From positions 1-64,000 of the forward strand of contig OZ245030.1 in assembly GCA_965223985.1 (NCBI GenBank): 64,000 bases of DNA, in the 5' to 3' direction. A program made the position numbers and the translations under genes. This document shows positions 16,804-23,907 of this stretch, in pieces. The stretch is from JAPPKS01 sp963667895 (GTDB taxonomy: Bacteria > Poribacteria > WGA-4E > PCPOR2b). The notes beneath the pieces were generated by a model. It was not told the origin of the DNA. It made no database searches and saw nothing but the letters and a program-made list of their open reading frames with translations. Each line of letters begins with the position of its first letter. Positions within the stretch are counted from its first letter, which is position 1.

Positions 16804-17664
16804 TTAATAGCCTTCCATTAGGGTAAGTAAGTCATTTGCTAAGGGCAAAAGTCTCTCAATGAGGTCTAAAGCCAATTGTTCATCTCTTCCATTTCCATTA
16901 AAACAACTACTCCCCGATGAGCTTGATGATTTTCTAAATACCCCTTGCTCATCTATATCTAGCTGATACTCTAAGGTTGTATTGTCGTCATCTATACCAA
17001 TCCAAGAATTTACAAAGTTACCCCTTATTACTTCATTAGCAGTTAATCTGCCATCGGACATTTGCTCAGTGTGCCCATCGGTGCTATCTGTGCCTATAAA
17101 ATTTACGACAATTCGTTTCGAGTTTGTTACCCACCCACCTATCACATAATCGTGCCCGCGTCCCCAGCCATCATTTAATATATAGGTGGAACTAGTGAGT
17201 GCCATTGCGCCATATCTACCATTTGAAAGTAAGAGCCTTCCACTAGGTTTACGATCATATTCAGATATGCCCCTAAATTTGAAAACAGATTTACCTTTCC
17301 AATCTAAATCAAAATCTGGAATTGGACATTCATCGAAGGTTAGTCTAGTGGAGTTATGGTCGTGAGTAACTATTTGTGAATATAAATCAACATGAGTATG
17401 CTCACGAAATCTCTCAAGTATTCTTATGCGTGATTCTACGTCACGAAGGACAAGGTCTTTTTCAGAATGCTTATGATCTGCTAAGGCGTGATTATGAGTC
17501 GGTAAGGCGTAGTTGTGTTTGTGCTCAACTAATTCGTGTGAATGTTCATTTAAGGGGTGTGAGTGCTCGATTAGGTCATGCTCGTGTTCAAGCAACGTAT
17601 ACTCAGCGTGTTCATGTTCACAACCAAGATAGAAAATCGTCGCAATAATCAAGACATATCTCAT
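16804..17664 (-). CDS. Histidine-rich lipoprotein
   Basis: Begins RYVLIIATIFYLGCEHEHA, a lipoprotein signal with lipobox LGC, so Cys15 is probably acylated. Residues 16-75 are a His/Glu repeat with about ten HxH elements spaced 6-7 residues (EHEHDLIEHSHPLNEHSHEL and so on). That could form a metal-binding (Zn/Ni/Cu) or amphipathic stalk region. The remaining 200 residues (TFDECPIPDFDLDWKGKSVF ... GRGHDYVIGGWV ... STDGHTEQMSDG ... SSSGSSCFNGNG) look like a beta-rich domain I do not recognise. 286 residues; predicted envelope protein. It follows a terminator at 17683-17735. Metal binding is inferred only from the His pattern. Confidence 0.65.
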   Translation of the reverse strand: MRYVLIIATIFYLGCEHEHAEYTLLEHEHDLIEHSHPLNEHSHELVEHKHNYALPTHNHALADHKHSEKDLVLRDVESRIRILERFREHTHVDLYSQIVTHDHNSTRLTFDECPIPDFDLDWKGKSVFKFRGISEYDRKPSGRLLLSNGRYGAMALTSSTYILNDGWGRGHDYVIGGWVTNSKRIVVNFIGTDSTDGHTEQMSDGRLTANEVIRGNFVNSWIGIDDDNTTLEYQLDIDEQGVFRKSSSSSGSSCFNGNGRDEQLALDLIERLLPLANDLLTLMEGY

Positions 17665-17682
17665 TGTCTTATCATCACTAAC

Positions 17683-17735
17683 AAAAAGGTGAAAGTCATC
17701 ACTATTTAATACGTTTGACGACTTTCACCTTTTTT
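17683..17735 (-). terminator. Strong intrinsic terminator (bidirectional)
   Basis: Arms AAAAAGGTGAAAGTC (about 17683-17697) and GACTTTCACCTTTTT (about 17720-17734) pair perfectly across a 22-base loop. On the minus strand the hairpin is followed by TTTTTG, immediately after the stop of the gene ending at 17739. On the plus strand it is also followed by T's. Confidence 0.8.
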
Positions 17736-17738
17736 AGG

Positions 17739-18035
17739 TTACTTCTGTTTCAATGAACCCCATGTTGTAGTTATTGTTCTACGTGTATTAGGTCTAGGTG
17801 GGGCTGCTAGAGATGGTTCACCGTCGTTTATATCTAATACGACATTACTAATATTATCCCCTTCATTGTACCTTTCCACGAGTTCAGTATTACCCAGAGT
17901 TAGAACATAGCCATCTTCCTCATGGGTATATACTGTATTTCTAGGGTCAAAATCGAGCACAATAATGCGCCCACTGTAATATAGAGCAGCATTAGTGCCT
18001 ATTGCGCCAAACGCAATGGCATCATTTAGTCTTTG
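17739..18035 (-). pseudogene. 5'-truncated secreted protein remnant ending in TTWGSLK
   Basis: The open frame reads LQRLNDAIAFGAIGTNAALY ... VLDFDPRNTVYTHEEDGY ... VLDINDGEPSLAA and ends RRTITTTWGSLKQK. It has no start with a ribosome site; a GTG at 17960 would give 73 residues. Upstream, the reading frame runs straight into the GGTTGGGTT repeat end and a TAA at 18045-18047. So the 5' part appears to have been removed by repeat insertion or deletion. The C-terminal motif is the same as in the proteins at 7583 and 9651. Called a pseudogene; expression of a short product cannot be excluded. Confidence 0.6.
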
Positions 18036-18140
18036 TAGGTTGGGTTAAGCAGGTAATTCCAACAACGTTACTGCGCCCGTACATCGTCCCAATTTTTTTA
18101 CGATGACCTTGGAAATATTCGCAGAGCGTAACCCAACTCT
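18035..18140. repeat. Dispersed intergenic repeat, copy F
   Basis: GTAGGTTGGGTTAAGC at the left and GCAGAGCGTAACCCAACTCT at the right are inverted to one another. The middle (CAACAACGTTACTGCGCCCG) is unlike the other copies. Its left end truncates the TTWGSLK gene. Confidence 0.5.
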
Positions 18141-18250
18141 TTTAAAATCTCCGAAATTCCAAATTCGTCCCGCCCGAAATTTACCATTACAAATTCCCTA
18201 CATTCAAGTTCTTGTAAATAGGGTTGAGAACCACTGACTGATTATCGAAG

Positions 18251-18343
18251 GATCAACCGAGCGAATAGCGAGGACGATAGTATTCACCTACACCAAAACT
18301 ATCGCGCTTCCTGCTCGGTCGCTTGATCGTAGAGTTTCGCTCC
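18251..18343. repeat. Dispersed intergenic repeat, copy G
   Basis: Contains GATCAACCGAGCGAATAGCG, AGGACGATAGT and then TATCGCGCTTCCTGCTCGGT with CGCTTGATCGT. The second half equals the repeat at 15767-15812 and is part of the duplicated segment. The first half is the reverse complement style of the same vocabulary (GAGCGAATAGCGAG versus CTATTCGCTC). Confidence 0.55.
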
Positions 18344-18414
18344 CTTATCAACATCCGCGATTAGTAGTTTTGGACAAACAAATGGGTGAACTATTTCAAA
18401 GGTAAAATTGCGCA

Positions 18415-19026
18415 TCACCACACAGAGACTCGTATCTGTGTTACCCTGCCAAATTTCCCTGGTCTATGGAGTTTTTTTGCATCGAACCACTGTATTTCTA
18501 TTATATGGAAATAAGGACCTATTACGGCAAACCAGTCGCTCCTCTCCGCGTTCCTATGTTTTACTGGATGCTCTATCAGCTCCTTGGGGTCATATCCGAG
18601 CATCATGACCGCTTCCTCTGCAGACACAACCCCTAAATGGGTTAATTCTAACCGTCCCACTTCACGTCCAGGTATGTTCCTATCTAGATCCGTAACACTC
18701 AAAGAAAGATATGCCTTGTGGTTCAGCGTATACGTTTTAATGGGATTAAACCGCGCTTCCGAAAAATACGGTGTAGTCCTCCCGTACTCAGGAGCAAAGG
18801 GGACATAAGAGATGTTTGTTCCGCCGTAGTTGCCAAAGTCGGTTGTTGCTCTTACTATATCTTGGCTCTCTTTCAATGGAGTTCCTAGGAGTTCTTTAGC
18901 ATTTACCTCATACTCAGGCACAATTGGTTTGGTATCTGTCTCAAGCCCCTTCACAGTATTTGTGCCGCCCCCCGCTGCTATCAGAAGCAAACCTACCGCC
19001 AGCAGCCAATGCCTTATAAAACGCAT
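18415..19026 (-). CDS. Signal-peptide protein of an unrecognised paralogous family (copy 1)
   Basis: 203 residues with GAGGAGGG before the ATG. The N-terminus RFIRHWLLAVGLLLIAAGGG is a signal peptide. The body has a family layout shared with the next gene: VPEYEVNAKELLG, FGRT/YGRTTPYF, PIKTYTLNHKAYLSL, REVGRLELTHLGVVSAEEAV, MMLGYDP, HPVKHRNAERSDWF and a C-terminal VTQIRVSVW. I do not recognise the family. The two genes lie in tandem, 30 bases apart, and are about 50% identical by eye, with a third truncated copy at 15885. Predicted envelope protein of unknown role. Confidence 0.65.
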   Translation of the reverse strand: MRFIRHWLLAVGLLLIAAGGGTNTVKGLETDTKPIVPEYEVNAKELLGTPLKESQDIVRATTDFGNYGGTNISYVPFAPEYGRTTPYFSEARFNPIKTYTLNHKAYLSLSVTDLDRNIPGREVGRLELTHLGVVSAEEAVMMLGYDPKELIEHPVKHRNAERSDWFAVIGPYFHIIEIQWFDAKKLHRPGKFGRVTQIRVSVW

Positions 19027-19056
19027 CTTACCCTCCTCTTGAGAAAAATTAACGCA

Positions 19057-19653
19057 TTACCACACACTGGCTCGAATCTGCGTGACTTGACCAAGTTCCG
19101 TTGCATCGAACCGCTGTATTTCAATGAGGTGGAAGTAGGGATCTATTTGAACAAACCAGTTACTCGTATCTGCGTTCCTATGTTTAACTGGGTGTTCTAT
19201 TAGATTGTTAGGGTCGTATCCAAGCATCATGACTGCTTCCTCTGCAGATACAACGCCTAAATGAGTTAATTCTACCCTGCCCACTTCAACTTCCTTTGGG
19301 TTCTTATCTACTTCTGTGAAATACAGAGACAGATACGCCTTGTCCTTCAGCGTATACGTTTCAATGGGTGTGATATGTTTTCCTCTGAAGTACGGTTTTG
19401 TTCTTCCGAAATCTATTCTGCCCGGCAAATACATGTTGTGTCGTCCTTTGTGGCGACGGAACCCGAAATTAGATAGTGCGTACACTTTGCCTGCGCTTTC
19501 CTTTATTCCGAGTCCGAATAGCTCTTTGGTATCTACCACATATTCAGGCACAATCGCTTTGGCATCTGTCTCAGGCGCCGGCGCAACCTTGGTACCACCC
19601 CCCGTGAACATCAAGATTGAGAAGATGTAAATCAGAAATAGTCGGCGTTTCAT
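19057..19653 (-). CDS. Signal-peptide protein of an unrecognised paralogous family (copy 2)
   Basis: 198 residues; N-terminal signal KRRLFLIYIFSILMFTGGG. The body aligns with the gene at 18415 along its length: VPEYVVDTKELFG, FGRTKPYFRG, PIETYTLKDKAYLSLYFTEV, VEVGRVELTHLGVVSAEEAV, HPVKHRNADTSNWFVQIDPY and a C-terminal VTQIRASVW. Copy 2 has an extra basic loop (FGFRRHKGRHNMYLPG). The downstream flank of copy 2 is short because copy 1 begins 30 bases later, so the two probably share a transcript. No function can be given. Confidence 0.65.
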   Translation of the reverse strand: MKRRLFLIYIFSILMFTGGGTKVAPAPETDAKAIVPEYVVDTKELFGLGIKESAGKVYALSNFGFRRHKGRHNMYLPGRIDFGRTKPYFRGKHITPIETYTLKDKAYLSLYFTEVDKNPKEVEVGRVELTHLGVVSAEEAVMMLGYDPNNLIEHPVKHRNADTSNWFVQIDPYFHLIEIQRFDATELGQVTQIRASVW

Positions 19654-20009
19654 GATAGTTGCACTTTCAACCTGAATAACCTCGCATAGGTCCAGTCTAC
19701 GTAAGGGTTTATGCTGTTTTTCTTTTAATAAGCTCTCAAGTCCATAATTACAAATTGCCTAAACATTTATCAAGCCATCTCGACATACGAATTTCTTGAC
19801 GAATACTTCGTCTGTTTCACCATCGCCGCCCTACCCAACTTAGGATGAACTCTCTATGCAATAATCTCGTTGACAAACGGCTTTGTAGCCTATCCTGCTA
19901 CATGTTTCTACTTACCGTTCAACACCACCTTCACAACTGGCACGTTGAAGGCACGTCTCCTTTTTGGGGATTTAGCAGCAGGCGTATTATTTCCTCACCG
20001 TGATTTTGA
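19654..20009. other. Intergenic region, nothing recognised
   Basis: 356 bases upstream of the paralogue pair and downstream of the 20010 pseudogene. It contains a short CCCTACCCAACTTAGGATG, perhaps a worn copy of the dispersed repeat end. No open frame or hairpin of note. Confidence 0.4.
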
Positions 20010-20423
20010 TTAATGCGAATGTAGTGTTCCCAATCTATAACCGGCTTTATTCCAAGTGTTCACAGTTCCGTTCCCGTCATCACTGATTGAGATTCGGACT
20101 CTTGTGTATTTCTCCTCATTGCCAAAAACAGATAAGTTGCCGCCCTTTTCATCCGCATCTAATCGAACTAATTCCTCGGTGCTCTTGGGACTAAATATAG
20201 CTATTTTGCCGCCGTGAATATTGTCTCCAGATATTTCAACTTGACTTATCCCATCTGGCCCAACTACAGATAATCTACTGCATTTGATTTCTTCAAATTG
20301 GGGCAGGGATTGTTGTGCTGTTGTCAACGATAAAGTCGCGCCGATTTAAGTGAAGAAACTTCCGAACGCCGCGTAAATTAGCTTATCCTTCCAATTCTTG
20401 CGAATTCGAGCTAATGTATTCAA
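20010..20423 (-). pseudogene. Membrane-anchored hypothetical protein interrupted by one stop codon
   Basis: A TTG at 20423 with TATGGAGGAC just upstream opens MNTLARIRKNWKDKLIYAAF and GSFFT, then TAA (20346-20348). The frame then continues as IGATLSLTTAQQSLPQFEEI, KCSRLSVVGPDGISQVEI and to a stop at 20010. Removing the single TAA restores a 137-residue protein with one N-terminal membrane helix and a repeated beta domain (VVGPDGISQVEIS, KIAIFSPKSTEELVRLD, LSVFGNEEKYTRVRIS). A one-base change could explain the stop. Internal restart at a later codon would lose the anchor. The family is unknown to me. Confidence 0.65.
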
Positions 20424-20602
20424 TGCGCTGTCCTCCATAATTGGACAGGGGTTCGTTGATAGGTAGTATTGTTCGGAAATGAGAAGCAAGGTAAAATCTA
20501 ATCCGTTGTTTCAACAAAAACTTAAATCGGGTCGTAAACACCAAGAGCACGGAGCGAATGACCAGACAGTCCGAAATGCCTCTTTGGTGTACTGTACAAA
20601 TC

Positions 20603-22435
20603 TTAACTCAGCGGGACATAAAAATGATGGGCAGGCCCCTCCTCTCTCTCCTGTTCCTCCCGCATTCCCCGTTGTTCGCGGTGTTGTGCGCTAGTAATGA
20701 CCACGGGCTGCGAGCACGCGCCTTCCGTTGCGTCGGGTCCGTCGTTAAAATCCCCGTAAGGGAACGTCCTCATCTGGTCCAAATAGAGTTCTGGCAGCTT
20801 GGTCGAAAAACAGAGCCAACCGTTCTCTATCGGTGACTGGAGTGCAGCGATTCGGTCGTCTTTGCGCTTGATTCGACGGACATACTCGACATGTTCTGAA
20901 AATTTGTATTTCGTCCGAAGTTGGTTATACACCGTCTCGAAGTTCTGTCTCATGTCCCCGGTTGTGTCCACAAACGATTCGCAGCACAAATAATAATCGG
21001 GCCGACTTGCACGCCCAGCCAAGAACGCGCGGACGTCGAAAAATTCCTTGATATGCGCGTCAAGTTGCTGTACGCGCGACCCTCTAAGCAGCTTCGCCGA
21101 ATACACGTAACCATACGCCGGCGGAGTTGTTCCGTCATCATACCTCCGTTGGGGCACGGGCTCCCAGATGATGGCGACGACCGCCGCGTAGCAGTTTTGT
21201 TCATTAATTTCACCTGCACCCGCCCAGTCCAAGTAAATCGTTGCGCCGCTAAGTTCCTCGTAGGAGACGAACCGATCGTCGGAACGCAGCAGTCCGTAAC
21301 GCTGTGTCTCAAAGGTAATCGCCTCATCCATATCGAACCAAGCCATCGCGCGGTCGACCGGCAGGTTCTGATATTCGCGCAGAATTAGCGGTCTGCCGCT
21401 TTCAAACTCCTTTTCGCGTATCCTTCGATAGGACCATTTTTCGTGCCAAGTCTCCACGACGCCTTCGTTCATCGCGGCTTTATTGGCTTCGTAGAATTCA
21501 TCAATCTTTTCCTGACGCACTATGGGGTCGAGCGCGAGATCGCAGTAGATTTTCTGATAATCTTTCCACAGCGCTTCGTGCCTCGGGTGTTTCAACTCAG
21601 CCGGCTTTTCGATTGCTGGAAAAGAGCGGGTAGTCCAGCCCGGCTTGTGGCGGAGCCCATATGCTATCGCCTTAACCGCTTTGACCGTATCCACGCAGAT
21701 GAAATTGGTATTTTCGTCACCGCACTGCATCAGGTCGGACTCCCACCAGTCCATATCTTTCTCCAGCCTCTTGGGATTCCTGATGCTATCAAGGTCGTCG
21801 AGGTCGTCCATAATTACCAGCGAGGGACGGTGTGGTCCTATCAGGCTTCCTCGCACTTTACCGCCCCGCGATTGTGGAGCTAAAATCACACCGTTGGAGG
21901 TCACGGACTGCCGTTCCGACCATTTCTTATCCCCTTTAAGGTGTTGGAACGCTTCGTTGTATTCGATTTCCGTCCGTATGTCTTTGATACGGTCGATAGC
22001 GTTCTCGTAAGTGCGGCTGAGGATGAGGATGAAGTGATCGCACGGCATCTCAAACTCTTCATAGAGATACTTGTAGAAGATACAGTGAAGCGGGTAAATA
22101 ACCGCCATGCAAGTCGACTTCGAGGAGCCGCGAGGCGCTAAAAAATTCACTTTCTTGCCGCGTTCGCCGCGTGGGATGGCGTTAAAGAAGGCGGTATGGT
22201 GCACGCCGAACGGCAGGCGTGTAAATTCCGGGAAATACCGTTTCGCAAAATACGCTATCGACGCGAACCCCGCTATTTCATGGAATTCGCTGTGCTCCTT
22301 TGGCGCGAGCTCGAGCTGCATCTTTTCTATTTCTGTGATTTGTTCATTGCAATCTAGGGAAGATAGCCTAGATTGTAACCATTCAAACTTCTGGCATCTT
22401 GTCACCGTTTTTCCCCTGCGCTTGCTGCGCGGCAT
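20603..22435 (-). CDS. Phage terminase large subunit-like protein
   Basis: A 610-residue protein with the TerL layout. The ATPase has a Walker-A-like FLAPRGSSKST (98-108) and Walker B LVIMDDLDD (206-214). The nuclease has an RNase H fold start ATIYLDWAGAGEI near 405 and later Cys/Asp-containing strands (YYLCCESFVDTTGD). C-terminal residues after 580 are polar and disordered (REEQEREEGPA). It overlaps the upstream small-subunit-like gene by 53 bases; a GTG at about 22405 is an alternative start. No portal, protease, capsid or tail genes are nearby, so it is an orphan packaging pair, perhaps a prophage remnant or a gene-transfer-agent part. Integrity looks good. Confidence 0.8.
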   Translation of the reverse strand: MPRSKRRGKTVTRCQKFEWLQSRLSSLDCNEQITEIEKMQLELAPKEHSEFHEIAGFASIAYFAKRYFPEFTRLPFGVHHTAFFNAIPRGERGKKVNFLAPRGSSKSTCMAVIYPLHCIFYKYLYEEFEMPCDHFILILSRTYENAIDRIKDIRTEIEYNEAFQHLKGDKKWSERQSVTSNGVILAPQSRGGKVRGSLIGPHRPSLVIMDDLDDLDSIRNPKRLEKDMDWWESDLMQCGDENTNFICVDTVKAVKAIAYGLRHKPGWTTRSFPAIEKPAELKHPRHEALWKDYQKIYCDLALDPIVRQEKIDEFYEANKAAMNEGVVETWHEKWSYRRIREKEFESGRPLILREYQNLPVDRAMAWFDMDEAITFETQRYGLLRSDDRFVSYEELSGATIYLDWAGAGEINEQNCYAAVVAIIWEPVPQRRYDDGTTPPAYGYVYSAKLLRGSRVQQLDAHIKEFFDVRAFLAGRASRPDYYLCCESFVDTTGDMRQNFETVYNQLRTKYKFSEHVEYVRRIKRKDDRIAALQSPIENGWLCFSTKLPELYLDQMRTFPYGDFNDGPDATEGACSQPVVITSAQHREQRGMREEQEREEGPAHHFYVPLS

Positions 22436-22937
22436 GTTGTTCGTCCCAGCGGCGGGCTACGTTTTCAAACGTTCCGTCCGGCGGTCTGCCGGTATAGTTC
22501 GGATGACTTGGATCGTCCTCCGGTTTCCCGGTAGCTGAGGGTTCTTTTTTTTCAGTTTCTACGTGTGTATCTTGGGCGGGATCGTCATGCTGGGCTGCGG
22601 CGCGGCGCCCGAATTCCTCCGGGAAGCGTCTTTCCAAGATCCACGCCGCCGCTTGCCATGAGTCCGCATTATGAATCTTTTCCAATAGCCCTGAAGAATA
22701 GTCGTTTAACGCCCTGGAGGTCTCGCGTACAAAATACCTGAGAACGTCGTCGCGATTAGGATTTTTGCCCAGCGCCTCTTCTGGGTCCAACGGATCAAGT
22801 TCATTGTCCGATGCCTCATTCTGCCAATTGTGATATGTCTTTTCGCAGATGCCCGCACCAATGCACGCATGCTTGATGATAACGCCTTTACGCAAGGCAG
22901 CCGCTAAAATGTCTATTCGCTCTTTTGTTAATTTCAT
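22383..22937 (-). CDS. Terminase small subunit-like DNA-binding protein
   Basis: 184 residues. The N-terminus has a helix-turn-helix (ILAAALRKGVIIKHACIGAG, ICEKTYHNWQNEA), then a helical oligomerisation-like segment (YFVRETSRALNDYSSGLLEK, WQAAAWILERRFPEEFGRR). That last motif, W-x-AAxWxLER-x-P-x-x-(F/Y)GRR, is characteristic of small terminase or terminase-like DNA-binding proteins. A long polar tail (DDPAQDTHVETEKKEPS ...) is probably disordered. It precedes and overlaps the large-subunit-like gene. An AGGGAGAAGAC box precedes the ATG. Confidence 0.75.
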   Translation of the reverse strand: MKLTKERIDILAAALRKGVIIKHACIGAGICEKTYHNWQNEASDNELDPLDPEEALGKNPNRDDVLRYFVRETSRALNDYSSGLLEKIHNADSWQAAAWILERRFPEEFGRRAAAQHDDPAQDTHVETEKKEPSATGKPEDDPSHPNYTGRPPDGTFENVARRWDEQHAAQQAQGKNGDKMPEV

Positions 22938-23048
22938 GTTGTCTTCTCCCTGGTGCAGTTATCAATTTGTTGTGAACCGCAGCCTGCAATTCTATTTTAT
23001 TGCCGCCCGCGAATCACGTCTTTTTTTTAGACCGTACAACCTATAAAG

Positions 23049-23082
23049 TGGTATATATAGTATGTATATTTATATAAACCAC
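23049..23082. promoter_or_regulatory. AT-rich inverted repeat upstream of terminase pair
   Basis: GTGGTATATATA (23049-23060) and TATATAAACCAC (23071-23082) are complementary at 11 of 12 positions around a 10-base centre. It lies about 110 bases upstream of the small-terminase start. It could be an operator; it could also be a simple AT-rich palindrome. Confidence 0.4.
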
Positions 23083-23592
23083 CATATTACAGTATGCTGC
23101 ATAGTTTTGTCAAGCTTTTACAAGTTTTCAGATCGTTGAACATCCCATCCACTCAGCATCCGCGCTCATGCGCTGATTCAAATACTCTACTTAAGATTAA
23201 GATCAAATCGCCTCCCGAACCCGTTCCTCACTATGTTGCCAATCCTACCACCTCCGCCCTACCCATCCTACAAATGCTGCATCACCACGAAATTTTGGAA
23301 AACTCTTGCAGAAAGTACAAAAAATGACACTACTTTTTTGTAACAAGGTTATAACGACCAAAATAAACTACAACTTTTGAACATACTTAACCCCCGAAAC
23401 CGTTCACCACTATGCGTTAACCTCTGACGACATCGAAATGCCCCACATATACCTACTACACATATGTAAATCCTTTCGCGCCCGGAACCCGCAAAAACAC
23501 CGATTCCCTCGCGCCAATTTCCCCTTTTTTTATAGACTGTAAAAACTGTAATTTTGTCTTCCAAAACTATATCACTCACGCAGCGAGTTTTT

Positions 23593-23748
23593 GTAGGTTG
23601 GGTTAAGATCAAACGAGCGAATAGCGAGTGCGATAGTCTTCAATAGTGTTGGGGGTAAGTTCACCGAGCAAGCGACTGGTTAAGGAGCACGATAGCAATT
23701 TTAGGCTATAGTTCTCTCCGCTCACCAATACCGCTCCACCCAACCTAC
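23593..23748. repeat. Dispersed repeat copy H with perfect 11-base terminal inverted repeats (MITE-like)
   Basis: Left end GTAGGTTGGGT and right end ACCCAACCTAC are exact inverted repeats enclosing 134 bases. The interior includes AAACGAGCGAATAGCGAGTG and CGATAGTCTTCAATAGTGTT, the vocabulary of the other copies. Size 156 bases, no coding capacity. This is the best-formed member. Confidence 0.7.
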
Positions 23749-23907
23749 GGTCGCTGCGTACTTTAGTGCGATTGAGGCCTACAAATAAACGCTTGCAATC
23801 TGATGTGTGATCGAATACAATTTAGGGCATTCTTAGGAGACATGAGGGATGCGGTAATGTGACCTCCTAGCCTTGCCGGAGAGGAATTCTACTTCAAGAG
23901 GCGATTC

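Larger units (their letters stand above)
22938..23907. other. 970-base gene-free region
   Basis: Divergent upstream region of the terminase pair and the purine permease gene. It holds an AT-rich inverted repeat at 23049-23082 and the MITE-like repeat at 23593-23748. T-rich tracts occur at 23019-23028 and near 23521. Open frames in it have no ribosome sites or recognisable sequence, so I report no gene. Confidence 0.55.

Noticed and set aside
23094..23612. Open frames in the 970-base gap
   Set aside because: No ribosome sites, no protein-like pattern, low-complexity AT-rich DNA; left as intergenic.
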